From: Sipunculus nudus
Taxonomy: Eukaryota; Annelida; Sipuncula; Golfingiida; Sipunculidae
DNA: 64,000 nucleotides
Reading direction: 5' to 3'
Assembly (NCBI GenBank): GCA_026874595.1
Contig: CM049311.1
Location: forward strand, 20,644,176 to 20,708,175
Under the pieces are notes generated by a model that ran no database searches, was not told the DNA's origin, and saw only the letters and a list, made by a program, of their open reading frames with translations. Both the position numbers and the translations under genes were made by a program. Below are positions 34,853 through 49,000 of this stretch, piece by piece (the stretch's first letter is position 1; the number at the start of each line of letters is the position of its first letter).

Positions 34853-37800
34853 CTACGCCTAGTATAAACAGCACAGATCTCTTGTACAAGATCCTACTCA
34901 TAGCTTTGTCTTTGCAATCCACTTTCCCTCTGACAAATAATAATTTATGCTCTAAATGACAGGCAAAACTTCTGAAAACCGATAACAGATTTGTGATTGT
35001 GGATATCAGAAATATCCCGTATATTTCTAACTATAAACTTTTTAAATCTTAATGGCCAGTGTCACTTTGAAAGTCTTTATCATTGTGTCAGTCACCAGAT
35101 ATATGTTTAAAGCTACACGGCAAATGCTGCTTTGTTTACATTTCTGTTATGTATACAAAGCTAATCACGTTCATATCTGCGTAAATATTTTACTAACTTG
35201 TATTGAAAGAACACTTTAATTGTTCAAAATGATAAAAAAAATATATTTAAAATAGCAAAGTATTTGAATGACAGCAACACTTATTGGAAAACTGACTATA
35301 ATGTACAACTCACTGAAGAGCCTTTTTCTCCCAACTCACGGTATATTGTACCATTATTAACTACCAGAACTGAAAGTTCATCATTTGAAATTATGATGAT
35401 GAGACATGTTTAATAACGGCAATTAAAATGATAACGTTAAAAAGAGTATGAATTATGCTGCCATCACAGTTGGCGGGATGGTTCCATTCAGCAACAGTAG
35501 AGGGTGCTGATAACGAATCCTGGTACCTCTTTCTATAAACATTACCTTACAGTAATCAATTGAGCCTGCTCATCTTTAAAACCCCAAAGTTCAAAACCAA
35601 TACTTCTCTGACGAAAGCACCTTTCAATTTCTGTATATCCATTTTTTATGTGTCCATAAGTTCTAGCTTATCAGTAAAATGACTAATTGATAAGAAGAAA
35701 AAATAAGACTTAGTTGAAGGACCAACCTCCTACTACAACATATCACGACCTATACACAACAAAAACAAATCATTTGTACTCTAACAAGATATGTTCAAAA
35801 CAATTTATGTTTCTCACATCTGGTGTTTGCTGCCTGGAAAGAGTCTCTAACAAAATCTATAATACACCGCCAGTGTAGGATGAAGTCATCTCACCGGTCA
35901 AACAGTACAGTTATAAACAAACACAATATTAAATAATCAAGTTTCCCCTGCATGTTAACATTTCTGCTAGCATATACCGTTCCATAAGTGAATCATCCCT
36001 ACTGCTTATATTTCAAACTTCTGCATTCTCATTTCCCTCACCCCGGAGGGGAAGGGCAATGGTTCTGCAATCAAGTCAGTGAGTATCTATGTATATCTGC
36101 ATGTAATAATTAATGGTGAAGCGATGTTAGTCTATGGTCGTGGTGTAGCGAAATAGGAAGACGGACGCCTTTTAGATAAAATAACTCGTGTATTATCACA
36201 CGTGCATTCGAAGCGTAAACAGGCATATTCGATAGCCTATTTTGCATTTTAGACTTTCAACACTGTTACCCTACTGTATAAAAACACTTCTCTACCCATT
36301 TCCACTTGATGAACATACCAATTAAGTTAGTCTATCTGCGTAACTCTTCCTCTTAACCCACACTATCTATATGTGTGTAAGCATGTTCAGACCTGTAACT
36401 CAAAAACTACAGCAAATTTCCGCTTAAAGATTACACCTAAGGTAGGTCTCTACAGTAGCTCAGTCCTACTTGAAGCTGATTTGGTATCAGAATCAAGATT
36501 CTACAATTCATATTGTGAAATAATATTAAACTCTAGTTCCCTCTTCAGTTGTGAGATGGCAGCACGGTCAGGGTCAGGAGTATCTTGTCATAAGTAAAAT
36601 GTGAAGCAGATGTGTTGAACATTTCATTGTAGCATATTTTTTTTTTTATTAAGAATTAAATGTAAATATTTGAATCTCAGAGAATATTAAGCTCAGTTTC
36701 TTGATGCACTGTCTGATGACCTAATATTGATTGACTTTGGTGAAAATATAGAAATAATGGGGAGACATGGTGACTGATGAAAATGGTTTATGTGTACGTT
36801 TACTTTAACTTTGGTAATGTAGCTGTATATTAATATATAAATGGTATGGTAAACTGACTGGTGACTGGTCTCACGATAAATTACAATTTCACAGCACAGG
36901 CTATATAAACATAGGTGACATTTAATAAAATATACTTTTGTTAGCAAAATAAGTTTCACAGTTTGTGGTAATACACAAAGATATTGTAACTTATATTCAT
37001 ATAGTTCAGAGTGCTTGTTTCACTGCATGGACACCAGGTGGTACTGAGAAGCAACTATGGTATTACTGTAAATATTGATAAAAATATTACTCAAAACTGC
37101 ATTTCTATCACTGAATTAAATGTTGACTTAAGTTTGCAATTCTTTGGAATGCCTATTGAAAAGCTTTATTAATTTACATAATGCAAAACTTCTTTCATAC
37201 TGTTCTAAAAATTCTGAAAAATTAAGTAAGCATCACATAATCATACAGATTGCGTTGAAAAAATTATGTAAAATATAGGTGCATCAATTGTAGACATTCA
37301 AACATTTGAAAATGAAATTTTAAGCCTAGAAAAAGTCCTAGAAAATAGAAGTAAAATTTTATTTTTATTTTCTCATTTAATGAAACTTATGGTTGCAAAA
37401 ATAAGTTAACACTGAAAAATATCTAGGTTTTGATTTGGTTTCGTTAATAGACTGATGGTGGCACTGCCTACTGAATCAGAATAAAAGTAACCTGATGATA
37501 ATTGATTACATGTCCTTATTACTAAATCTTCCTGTTCAGAACATTCTCTGTGTCAGGACCCTTGGCCAAGACTTTTGACACAACTGGTGCCCTCTCCATA
37601 TAGTACTGAATGTACACTATACATGTGAAGCAAGTAAAATGTGATACAAAAACATTCTGACAGCTACAGTTCTATGGTAGCTGAGGCCAAAGGGAGCTGA
37701 GAAATGCTATAAAACTGTTCAGATCAGTTTGATTAGAAATACAGAGTAAGATACAGACTGATATCACTAGTGAAGTATCACTATCAACTTAGAATCGTTA

Positions 37801-38270
37801 CTTTTATTGGCTTTGGCCTGATTCACACTGCAGAACTTTTAAAGCTTTAAAATGCATCATCTAAACCACTTCACTGTTGGTAATTTTTGGTTTCAGAACA
37901 AGAAATCCTGGCTGAATTGTATATATGTTTTACATCCCTGATGAAGCTAAGGGATTCATTCTGTATAGCTGACAAAAATGTTGACAAAATTCCACACAGA
38001 AACGTGCTGGAAATATAATATATGATACAAAAATAATGTACATGGCACAGATATACTGAATGTAATGTACATGGCACAGATATACTGAATGTAGCAGTCA
38101 CTCCCGTATATCACAAGGATGCATGCTATGAGCAAATTACATAAATAAATAAACGAGAAAAGTTCAAATAAATCTGTACAACACACCTTCATTTACCCAT
38201 TTTCATACAAATTTGAAATGATTTTGTTGATTATCAATTTGCGAACACTGTGATAAACATACATATGTGC
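34853..38270. other. Intergenic stretch, no gene recognised
   Basis: AT-rich sequence with short ORFs only. A 30-bp unit, AATGTACATGGCACAGATAT then ACTGAATGTA, is directly repeated at about 38034-38093. Confidence 0.45.
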
Positions 38271-38273
38271 AAG

Positions 38274-38292
38274 ATATATATATATAAATATA

Positions 38293-38340
<48 letters not shown>

Positions 38341-38354
38341 TATATATATATATA

Positions 38355-38404
<50 letters not shown>
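38274..38404. repeat. (TA)n microsatellite with TATGCATA interruptions
   Basis: About 130 bp of TA dinucleotides broken by two TGCA motifs and one ATATATTTATAT. The 106-aa minus-strand ORF here is an alternating Tyr-Ile artefact. Confidence 0.97.
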
Positions 38405-38408
<4 letters not shown>

Positions 38409-38665
38409 CCTGTTTAATAAGACCACCTGTGGCACTGGCAAAAAGTGTAATTCACAAATTGTCTTATTTGATTTGTCAGTTATAATTAATGTGAATGCTT
38501 TCAGTTCATTCAAGGATGGTCTTAAAAGACAGGTGGTCTATCAGACAGATTCCAGTATATCTATATATATATATTGGCCTGGCTTTAGTTTTTGATTTGA
38601 TCATCGGCTGAGGATCATATCCATCTAGATATTAATAGATCACACCAGCCTTATTATATTTAATT

Positions 38666-38669
<4 letters not shown>

Positions 38670-38742
<73 letters not shown>
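38670..38742. repeat. (AT)n microsatellite
   Basis: A pure AT dinucleotide run of about 70 bp. Confidence 0.97.
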
Positions 38743-38746
<4 letters not shown>

Positions 38747-40033
38747 AGAGATCATGTTGAAGATTTCACCAACACAACTAATGTGGTGCCTTATTAATTA
38801 ATTAACAAAAAATAAAGAGAACAAAGATTTGTTTGCAACAAAAATGTAACAAATGGCAGATAAAGTAACCAGTGCCTCTGACTAGACAGATCAGTATCCA
38901 TATACATAATCCTGGTATACAGTCATTCAATAAACATGAATATCTGACATTTAATGTCAATATTACATACACACATTTTTGTGCAATGTTAATTAATAAC
39001 ATATTACCTCATTAGTCCTAAACATATATACGTATTATACATATCTCTAAATAGTTTTATAACTGACTTGTTGCCCCTTATTCCTTAGATCAAAATATAG
39101 CATGCCTAATCTATTTTATACTGTAAAGAAATCTAAATATGAATGTGAAATATCTTAAAATATACTATAGGGTATAAGTAAGATACATTTTACTATGATT
39201 ATGCATATGATATACCTACTATATGCTACATCTACTTTGCATGACCTGAGTATCCTTACCAGTTGTGATACCAAGCTAATTAATCATTTACAATTAGTAA
39301 ATTAACAACCAATTAAAGTGTATAATACAAGGTGCAGAATCCTATACACGTGCATTAAAAACCCATAACCCCATTATATGCACAACACCATAGATATAAT
39401 TTCTATCTCTACATATACTTAAACATATAGATTCTGAAACCTTTAAGTTTACTTTATGATATCAATTAATCCCCTATTATATGTAAGTAACATCTATATT
39501 GCACACTTTGGAAAAATGCCTGATTTTGAAAGTAAATAAAAATATGTATTCCTTTTAAGTAGATGTGCTATACTGATAATTATTTCATGTTATATATTGA
39601 CTCTTATCTTTCTCATCCAAAATACAACCATAATATCAGTCATTCACCATGTAGTACTCTTTGGCATGTATAATGTTGATAAGCAGAAAGCATTTGATCT
39701 TGATATTCCATAATTATACAAGACAGGTAATAATCCTTTGGTATTATCTCGGGATGTGAGGATACCTGTGTTTTGACCCTGTAAGTAGATCCAGCTTGTG
39801 AAAGCCTGAGTGGTTTACATTATTTAACTGATTAAATAATCAATTTATGGATAAAAGATGTTATTTCATGTATACCTTCTCCACTGGTAAATCATGAGAC
39901 TAGGTCATCTTGACCTTGACCTTTGATGTTTTGACCTTGAACTCTGACGACCTTGACACTGACCGAGGTCAGGGTCATCCTTTGTGACCAGGTCGTACTC
40001 TGATCAACGCACCAGATGAAGCTTCTTTGAACA
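38743..40033. other. 3' flank of the second Bcl-2-family gene
   Basis: AT-rich sequence downstream (minus strand) of the stop codon at 40034-40036, so it should include that gene's 3' UTR. It contains a cluster of TGACCTTGACC-type half-sites at 39905-39995. No canonical AATAAA close to the stop was identified on the minus strand. Confidence 0.4.
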
Positions 40034-43000
40034 TCAGTCAATGTCATCGACAGAGTCAAAATCTGGATCTGTCGTGCTGTCGAAATCTTCCATCATGGAC
40101 TCCTACAAAACCAAAATTAAAATAAATTATAAGATATTAGCCAAAAGCCCTGACATTCTTTAAAGATATCTTTTTTTTTTGCTCACTGCACCCTTTTGTC
40201 AGAGATCCTTTACTTATCATTACAAACCTCTTCCAGTTGGGAATTGTTCGGATGGCTGGGACTACTTGTCTTAACTATCAAATTTTAAAATAAAAATAAA
40301 AATTCGTTACATTTTAAGGAAACACCATCTGTTTACATTTCACATACACATGCTTACAAAATATTACTCATTCAATGCAGTCCATGCCACAAAACACCCA
40401 TGTTTGTATAATTTGTAAATTCCTATCAAACATATTTGAAGGGACTACTTTACCCTCTACACTACATTATACTTAAGCCGCTGGTGTATTTATAACCCCA
40501 AATACATTGTGGGCATAAAATTTGTATACCTACCATCTTGAAAGAGCAGAGTCATACTCTTGCGAGTCTGATTTTGGAAAGTTCAGTCTGTTGGTGGCAG
40601 AGTCTATAGAATGCAGACGAAGGTCATCATATGATAAAGATGTATCATTATCTCAGATATTTGTTTTTGGCATTATTCTTCTTATTATTGTTAATCTGTT
40701 CCTTTTTTCATCTGATTTGATACTCACTCAGGATCTACCTTATGATGGTCAAATAAATTTGACCCAGTTTCAGTGACCTTGACCTATTTTTTAAGGTCAC
40801 AGGGTCAAAAGTGGCTTCTGGATATTAGGTTTTTAAATACATGAGGCTAGGAATTATCCAGAAGTATGAGTTGTCATTATTATTAATAATTCTCAGATTC
40901 TACAGTACAGCCCTTACCCAGCCTCCTTTGCTGATAATCCAGTTTGCAAACTTATCCTCAAAGAAACGAAGGGCCATTTCCTTGACCTGAACAGCCAGGG
41001 CTCCTCCAGCCCCAGCCAGGGTGACCGCTGAGCGAGCTGCCGTGAAGAAGAAGGCCAACTGGTGAAGGCTCGGCTCGTCCTTCATGTGTCTGTTCACCAC
41101 CCGACTGAACTCATCATAGGTGGCGCCAAGGGCAAGGTTTGTCACTGCTGGCTTGGCTTCAGGGTACTGAACAAAATTTCAAATAAATCTTGGATACTGT
41201 TTGACTGAAGTATTGTGATGATCTATTTAACAGAATTTTAATTTAGGCACTAACCAACATAGAATGTAATAAACAAAAGGATATTATTCTTATGCTACAT
41301 TTCCATATCACAACTGCATAATAAGTATATCAATGTTATTTGTATAAAAAGAAGCATCTTGCTTCTTTTTTAATTAGGTCAATTTATTTAACATTTAATA
41401 TACAATGTATAGGAAGAGTGATCAGAGAAGGCATAAGAATCAACTGTAAAATCAAATAAACACTAGATGTGTCGGAACGACACGAATGCCTCCGCCTGGG
41501 GAAAATTAGAAAACTTTGTTAAATTTTGTAAAATTTTTTAAGTTGAGGAGGCAAAAGTAGGTCAACAAGGGAAAAATGCAAACTCGATCTGTAACTGGTC
41601 ATTATCTGTCCACACACAAAAAATCAGGCCAGTATCTGCAGGCACTGCGAAAAAAAGTCCGTACATGTGTATTTGTCATGAAAATTCTAAGTTTAGGAGC
41701 CGTAAAACGGTCAAAAATAGGTCAACTCGGACGAACCTCAAACTCGGTCTGTAACTGGTCATTATCTGCCCACACACCAAAAATCAGGCCAATATCGGCA
41801 GGCATTGCGAAAAAAAGTCCGTACATGTGTATTTGTCATGAAAATTTCTATTTGTCATGAAATATTCTATGTTTAGGAGCTGTAAAACAGTCAAAAGTAG
41901 GTCAACTGGGACGAAACGCGAACTCCATCTGTAACTGGTCAATATCTGCCCACACACCAATATATTTGCAGGCATTGTGAAAAAAAGTCCTTACATGTGT
42001 ATTCATCATGAAAATTTCTATTTTTCATGAAAATTCTAAGTTTAGGAGCTGTAAAAAGGTCAAAAGTAGGTCAACTGGGACGAAACTCAAACTCGGTCTG
42101 TAACTGGTCATTATCTGCCCACACACCAAAAATCAGGCAAATATCGGCAGGCATTGTGAAAAAAAGTCTGTACATGTGTATTTGTCATGAAAATTTCTAT
42201 TTCTCATGAAATATTCTATGTTTAGGAGCTGTAAAACAGTCAACAAAAGTAGGTCAACTGGGACGAAACGCGAACTCCATCTGTAACTGGTCAATATCTG
42301 CCCACACACCAGAATATCTGCAGGCATTGCGAAAAAAAGTCCTTACATGTGTATTCATCATGAAAATTTCTATTTTTCACGAAATTTTCTAAGTTAAGGA
42401 GCCGTTAAACGGTCAAAAGTTGGTCAACTGGGACAAAACGCTAACTTGATCTGTAATTGGTCATTATCTGCCAACATACCAAAAATTAGGCCAATATCTG
42501 CAGGCATTGCGAAAAAAAGGTCCGTACATGAGTATTTGTCATGAAACTCCTGGAAAGATTCTTAAAACTTTTGGTTGGGAATATAATTAGAAGTGTAGCT
42601 ATAAATACAGAAATTACTGTACTTTATATATCTACCTTGTGTACTATTGTGTCACCTTTCAGTCTCAGGCACTCTGCTAACTCCTTTTCCAAGGCATCCA
42701 CACTATCTTTAGCAACTGAAAAATAAACATACTGGGAATGTCAATCCAATGAATATCTCCTGAAATTAAATCCATAATATGTTCCTCGAAGATAAGTTAC
42801 TCTTTGGCAGAAACCTTCTAAGAAAGATATAATATGATTTCAGGAGATACATAAATCTCCATGCTCTTGCATGAAACATTTTCTATCTGATTGACGAGAT
42901 ATTGAGCATAAAGGGTTTATAAAATTAAAACAAGCAGTTTTTTTTCATGCAGTTTAATGTTTTAGCAGTAATTACATAAAGTTCTCTTTGAATTATGAGC

Positions 43001-46000
43001 TCTGGCTATTACTGATGGTGTCATTTTTAAACTAAAAATTCTGAAGTTTACCTGCCATCGTAGTGATCCTAGGTTTAAATACTGTTAAATTTGTGAAGTA
43101 GTACAGCATATGTTAAGTAAATACTCCTAGTAGTCTGATACTCCTTGTTATATTCAGCTCATCTGAAGTATCTGAAGTATCTGATATGTAGTAAGTTGGT
43201 AACAGTTATTTAATCAGCCTTGCTTATTTGATTCATTATAATCATGCACTACACATAAACAAATTATACATCCACGTCAGATGTAAACACATAACCAGAA
43301 CTGGGTGTGACACGTCTACATCAACCACCATAGCACCAAAATAACCCAACCACCATGACGTAACAACCTACATTTACTTCACAAAATTATCTTTTCTCCA
43401 ATGTGTGAAATATCTGTTATATCCATATTTTTTTATTATTAGTATTATAACTATTATTTCTTTATTCATTCTATGTTTTTTATACCATTCAGATCTCCTA
43501 CTTATTTTTAAGTAATTCAGCAAGTGTGGTTTTAAAGCCTGCTTAACCAAACTTATACAAACTGTGGAACTAAAACTGCTCTTTGATAGGCTTTAATCTT
43601 CCTGGGTGAGATGGGAATTGCAATCTTGTCTAGGCAAATTTAACATCTACCAAGATAGTCACTGAGGCAAGATCACAATTGTAATATCATCAAGGCTAAA
43701 CCAAAAGAATCCTGGATATCACTCTAAAATGTAACATTGTAATTTCACTAATGCATTTTACTATTCCAATTATTATGCAATCAAAAGCAATCACTGGAAG
43801 ATCCCCCTAATATTAAAGAAGAATTTAACTCATCAACCCCCTACAAGTCTCATCTCCATACAGGAAAAGGCTTTTGAAATATTCATAATAGTCATTAACC
43901 CTACAACCAGTACAATAGGTGAGTAGTAAGTGCTGTGTACCTCTTGGACTGGGCGACCTTCTCTGTACCGGTGGTTCTAGTGGTTTTGTCTTATCTACCG
44001 GGCTGCCAGCAGTGATATTGTAGTTCTCTGCGATAGCGTTCAGTTTATCAGCGATCACACTATACAGCTTCTCTTTCTCCGCTTCCGACCTCTGCTGGAA
44101 CGGCTTCCTAGCAATCTCTGTCACAGAGCTGTCTGATATCACAATGGTAGGGGCAAGACCATCTGAAATGCACAACTGTTATACTCACACACAAATTTTG
44201 CCCACATAAAATCTGTTTGTCAGTCATGAATTCCCAAAATTAAACTTGTCTGAGTTGTCGAAAATGTCTGAGTCTTCACTCACTTAATTAAATTTCTCAC
44301 AAACAATGTTTGAGTCCTCATTTGCTAAATCCAACTTCTGCAAAATTATGTTCTAAATTTTCAATCATGAAAATTCATACTCAGCTAAAAAATGTCTGAG
44401 TCTTCAATATACAAATAAAAATAAGGCAAATAATGTCTGAGTTTTCAATCACATAATTTAACTTCTCTCAAATTATCCTTGACTCCCTACAACAGAACAG
44501 AGAAAATACCTTGATGATACCTAAATTTTCTAAGCATGGTCACTTTACTTGATTAAAATGACAGTTTCATCTGTTTAAACCAACAAATTTCAATCAGACT
44601 GACAACTCCTGCTTGCCTCTACGTGGTGTTAGCTGTATGAAAAACATGTGTGTTAGATTGTAGACCCCCTAACTGCAGTTTAGAAACTCTGATTTAAACT
44701 AGCCAACCCTTTAAATAAGTATGTTTACTCTATCCGAAGACCAAACATGGGCAAAACAAAAGATTATGTTATGACTCAGCATACTGGTGAATTTCACTGC
44801 ATGTTGCTGAATTTTGACCAAACATGCTTTGTGCAGAGGAAATAATGGTAGTCATAACAGAGACAAGATTTGTCCAGGATTTTTAATTCATATTATCTTT
44901 TCCTTTAAAAAATCTTCACTCTTAACCTAATATTAAGACTACTGGCTGTGTGATATTGGTGCAAAAAAATAGGAAGGATGGCCATTGCTCAGCAGTTTTC
45001 CACATGACTGGTGTAGGCCTTATCAATCCACATTAAATGCCTCCTGAGTCATACAATCATTTATGAATGCACCCCCCCCCCCCTTGTATCACCTGATAAT
45101 GAGCTGTAGTGGTCAGCCAGGCTGATTACATCTGATGTTATTAGAAAGGAATGTAGCTGTGTTATAGATTTAGCTTATTTCATTATAAGAATGAAAGTTG
45201 TTACAGTACCTGTCATATCACCATCAGAATCCACAGTGGTCAGCTCAACTCTCTCCTCTTCCACTGTGCTGTTCACTTTAAAATGTCCACCCGGCGTTTT
45301 ACTGTACTTATCAGTCCTATCTGTTATGTAATCCAACCGGTACGGCTTATCTGTGGCGGGCAGGTCAGGTCGATGAAGCACCACTCCGTCAAGCCGAAAC
45401 TTTCCTTTCTTATCTTGTATAGACAAACCAGTTGTTCGACCAGCTATAACATTTTTATTGGACAGTATTTGTGATGCTCGAGTTAGTGTTTTTTCTATCT
45501 CTTGTTTCTGCCATTTTGAGCTTGTGTGAACTCCAGGTGGCGCTGCTGGTCTGATATGCTGAGCTGTCACCTTTGTGGTCGACCTGCGAGGAAGGCTGCA
45601 ATAAATGGTTTGCTGGGCGGCATCAGGTTTAGGGATTGCCTGGGAGTGATGGACGCCATGTGTCTGGATGCTGTCGGCAGATTTGGATCGCACCGGCATA
45701 TCTAAATGAAAAATAATGACTTGCATGACACTTAATTTTATTTATATATTTCATTTAATGCACAGCAAAATACAACCTATTAAACTCAAATAAGTGGTAT
45801 TAGCAAATCTGGTGATCATTTCAAAGAGATTTATTAAAATTTACAGTGATACCTGTATTGCTCATCAATGCCATCTAGTGTCCATATCTAAAATGATTCT
45901 CTATTTTTTTGTTTCATGTAAACATCAATCTGGTGCTTGAAATATATCAAATTTTATGGAAATCAGACTTCTGGACTTTAAAGAGTTTTCACAGAATTTA

Positions 46001-49000
46001 AAAGTTTTATAGGTATATGAACCCTGACAGGAATAATTAACCATCAATTACCTTTTTTCTTCTTCTTGTGAGAAGAGTTCCTTCTGAGCAGCCTTCTGAT
46101 GGTTTCCAGTAACGTCTTGTCATCCTTGAGTTTGCGGGTACTGGGGTGACTCTCCTTCAGAGTAACGTTTATATCAATATGTCTGTCAGGGGAGCCCTCC
46201 CTGTGAATGTCCGTCGTCTGATGCGTTCTCTCGATATGAAGCACCGTTCCACAGCCGTCGGCACATATCGGCCTGTTATACTGGTCCACATGAGTGTGGG
46301 TGTGTGTGTGTATTTCACAAAATCCTTCCTTACTTTTATCTGACGACTTACTCCCATTGGATCGAGAGTGATCACTCTCTGGTTTGACAAAATTTCCATT
46401 TTCTTGACTTTTGTATTTTCTCTTGAATTTTTTCTTGTGTTTCCGTGGTAACGATGAGTAATCTGGATCAGAATCTACTGATTTTGATCTGCTGTGTGAA
46501 CGTCTGAAACTTTCCCGGAATCGCTCTTTGGCTTTCTTAAAGAAACTCTTTTTCTTTTTGTAATGGCTGTCATCAGAATCACTTGATTCTGAAGAATTAT
46601 CTGCAACATGTCCACTTTTCTTTTTCCTCGGCAATGTTCCAGCTGTACTGGTGCCAGTACTAGATAACGGCTGGCTCCGCATGCCCTGCTTATCCTCTGA
46701 TTCTGGACTGGATTTATCCAGAATTTCGCATTGATAATTAACCTTAAATCCACCGGCATCATTATGCAAGAAAGCTGGCAACTGTCCAGCTTTTTTCCTT
46801 GGCAACGTGCCAGCATTGCTGGTGCCAGTGCTAGATGGAGCGTAACTGCGATATTCTTCGACTTTTTCTTCAACCTCAGGACTAGATGTGACCAAGTTAA
46901 CGATGTCTCCCTCAGAGATGGTTTTAAAGCCACCACTCTGAACATAATTAACTAGGTACTGATCCTTGTCCTGATCTGGGAGACTACTGTCTATGTTGTC
47001 TTCTGATATGACCTCTTCTGTGACCTCTACCTCTGTGATGGCCTGGAATTCTTGCTGAACGGGTGACGCATCATTTGCACTTAGGCTACGCTTTAAGAAT
47101 TGTTCCAACACCCGCCTCGCCTCTTCTGTGATGTCCGCTGGCCCCATCGGCACCGCAGATGCCATAGTGAGACCTAGTAATGCCAGGAACTCAGCTGAAG
47201 TAGACAAAACAATCATTATAAGCACTGGTAGTATAATGTATTTATAACACAATTATAGTATGTTTGGCTTAAGGATGCTTGATGGTTTTTGGGCTAAATA
47301 CAAAAAGTCAGCTTATTTTGACAAAATTATCTGTCAGTGACTGAACCATATACCACGGCAATTATTTAAGAAGGAAACTAACACAATATGATTCTTTGCA
47401 TAGAATTTGAGTGAAATAATTAACTTTTATTTTTCTTTTTTTTTTATTAAGGATAGGTCCATGGCCTGCTGGTGACTCCCTATTAAATGAGGATGAATGT
47501 ATTCATATGATAAAAATGATATGTTATTATTAAGCCTTCTGGATTTCAGGTTTTATATGCACAGGGTTAGGAATAATCCAGAATTCATAACCTGTCATTT
47601 AGACATTAGAGAAAATCTGTGAGTTTCTATAACGAGATTTCACCATTATGCCATTGAGGCACCGGGGGGTTCGAACAAGGGACATACGGCTCATAAGTCC
47701 AACGCTTTAACCACTAGGCCATGTCCTATCCCACGAACATGAGAGAAACCAGTCTATTTTTCTCAAAATATGTTGCCTGAATTGACAAGGTCAATTGCAC
47801 CTTTTAACATCTGTTGACTGGATGATGGCAGTGATTGGTACCATGGATATTATAAAATGATTTATCAACTTATAGTTGTCAAACGCGCAATTGTTTCATG
47901 AAAGCAAATCTAGAAAACTACAACGTATACAATTAATAAATTTGAAACAAGTGTTCACTTATTTATTGCCAGAGAGGTAATTTTGTCCCTTCATAATCCC
48001 ATATTGAAAAGAAATATAATAGCATTTCATGATTATTGCGAAAAAAGGTGGACACCTACTGGTGGAATTGATTCTGACCTGCTGAAAACTTTATCGCTGT
48101 ATAACACTATTTCAGCAGAAATTACTGGGTTTTTTTGGTGATCATAAATTACTGCAAGATGGTAAAGCAGGTCATCAGAAGAGTTCTTGAGACAGAGTAG
48201 ATATTTTTGGGAGACCCCCTTCAAAAATCTTATGCATCTTGAAACTTTACTCTCATATTCAAGAAACTTCCATGTTATAATTTTAATGGTAGTTTTCAGA
48301 TATGGAAACTACATGTACTGTAAATGACGTAATGAGTGCCCTTACCTAATGAGCGCCCCCCTCTCCCTAGATTTTTAAGTGTTCTCTATAAGAAAATGGA
48401 AGAAATGAGCCATATTCACCTAAAAAGCTATGTTAGTACTTATGGTCACCGTTATTTTTCCACCTCGCTTGGTGATTTTAATGGCGTGAAATTATGTCAG
48501 GGTTTCTCAATCTCATAAATATTGGCTAGCAAAAGGAAATTTTCTCTAAATTAGCACCTTAATGTTTCCCTAGAATCCTCCAAAAAGGTCATACCTTAGG
48601 CCAGAACATCACCACATCGTACAATAGAATCAGCCATATTGTATTTACAATTAACACCGTGGCTTTCCGTCTTTTGGGATATAAAAAATATTTGTTGAAA
48701 ATCAATTTTGAGAGCACACGGGGTGCTCATTACATCAAATACAGTACAGCAGTTTTCAAGAGACATTAAAAAAAATTTCCTGGACCAGATCTCACTTGGC
48801 CTAAGCAATTCTTTAAGTTTAAAACATTTAAAACCATACTGAACTTACCCTAAAACCACCTGGTACTAATAAACAGACAATGCTGGCAGGCCTGGTTCCA
48901 GGTAAAACCACTGGCGCTGATTACATAACAACAACATATAACCACAGTGCACCTAAACACTTGATTAGAGTTAACAAATAATCAAAGGCCAAGGTTATCT

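Noticed and set aside
38193-38513. 106-aa minus-strand ORF of alternating Tyr-Ile
   Set aside because: Translation of a (TA)n microsatellite.
41576-42209. Repeated 60-94 aa ORFs (LSAHTPKIRPISAGI-like)
   Set aside because: They are translations of the intronic higher-order repeat and recur once per dimer.
47650-47735. tRNA gene on the minus strand
   Set aside because: A- and B-boxes are good but the acceptor stem does not pair; called a SINE head instead.
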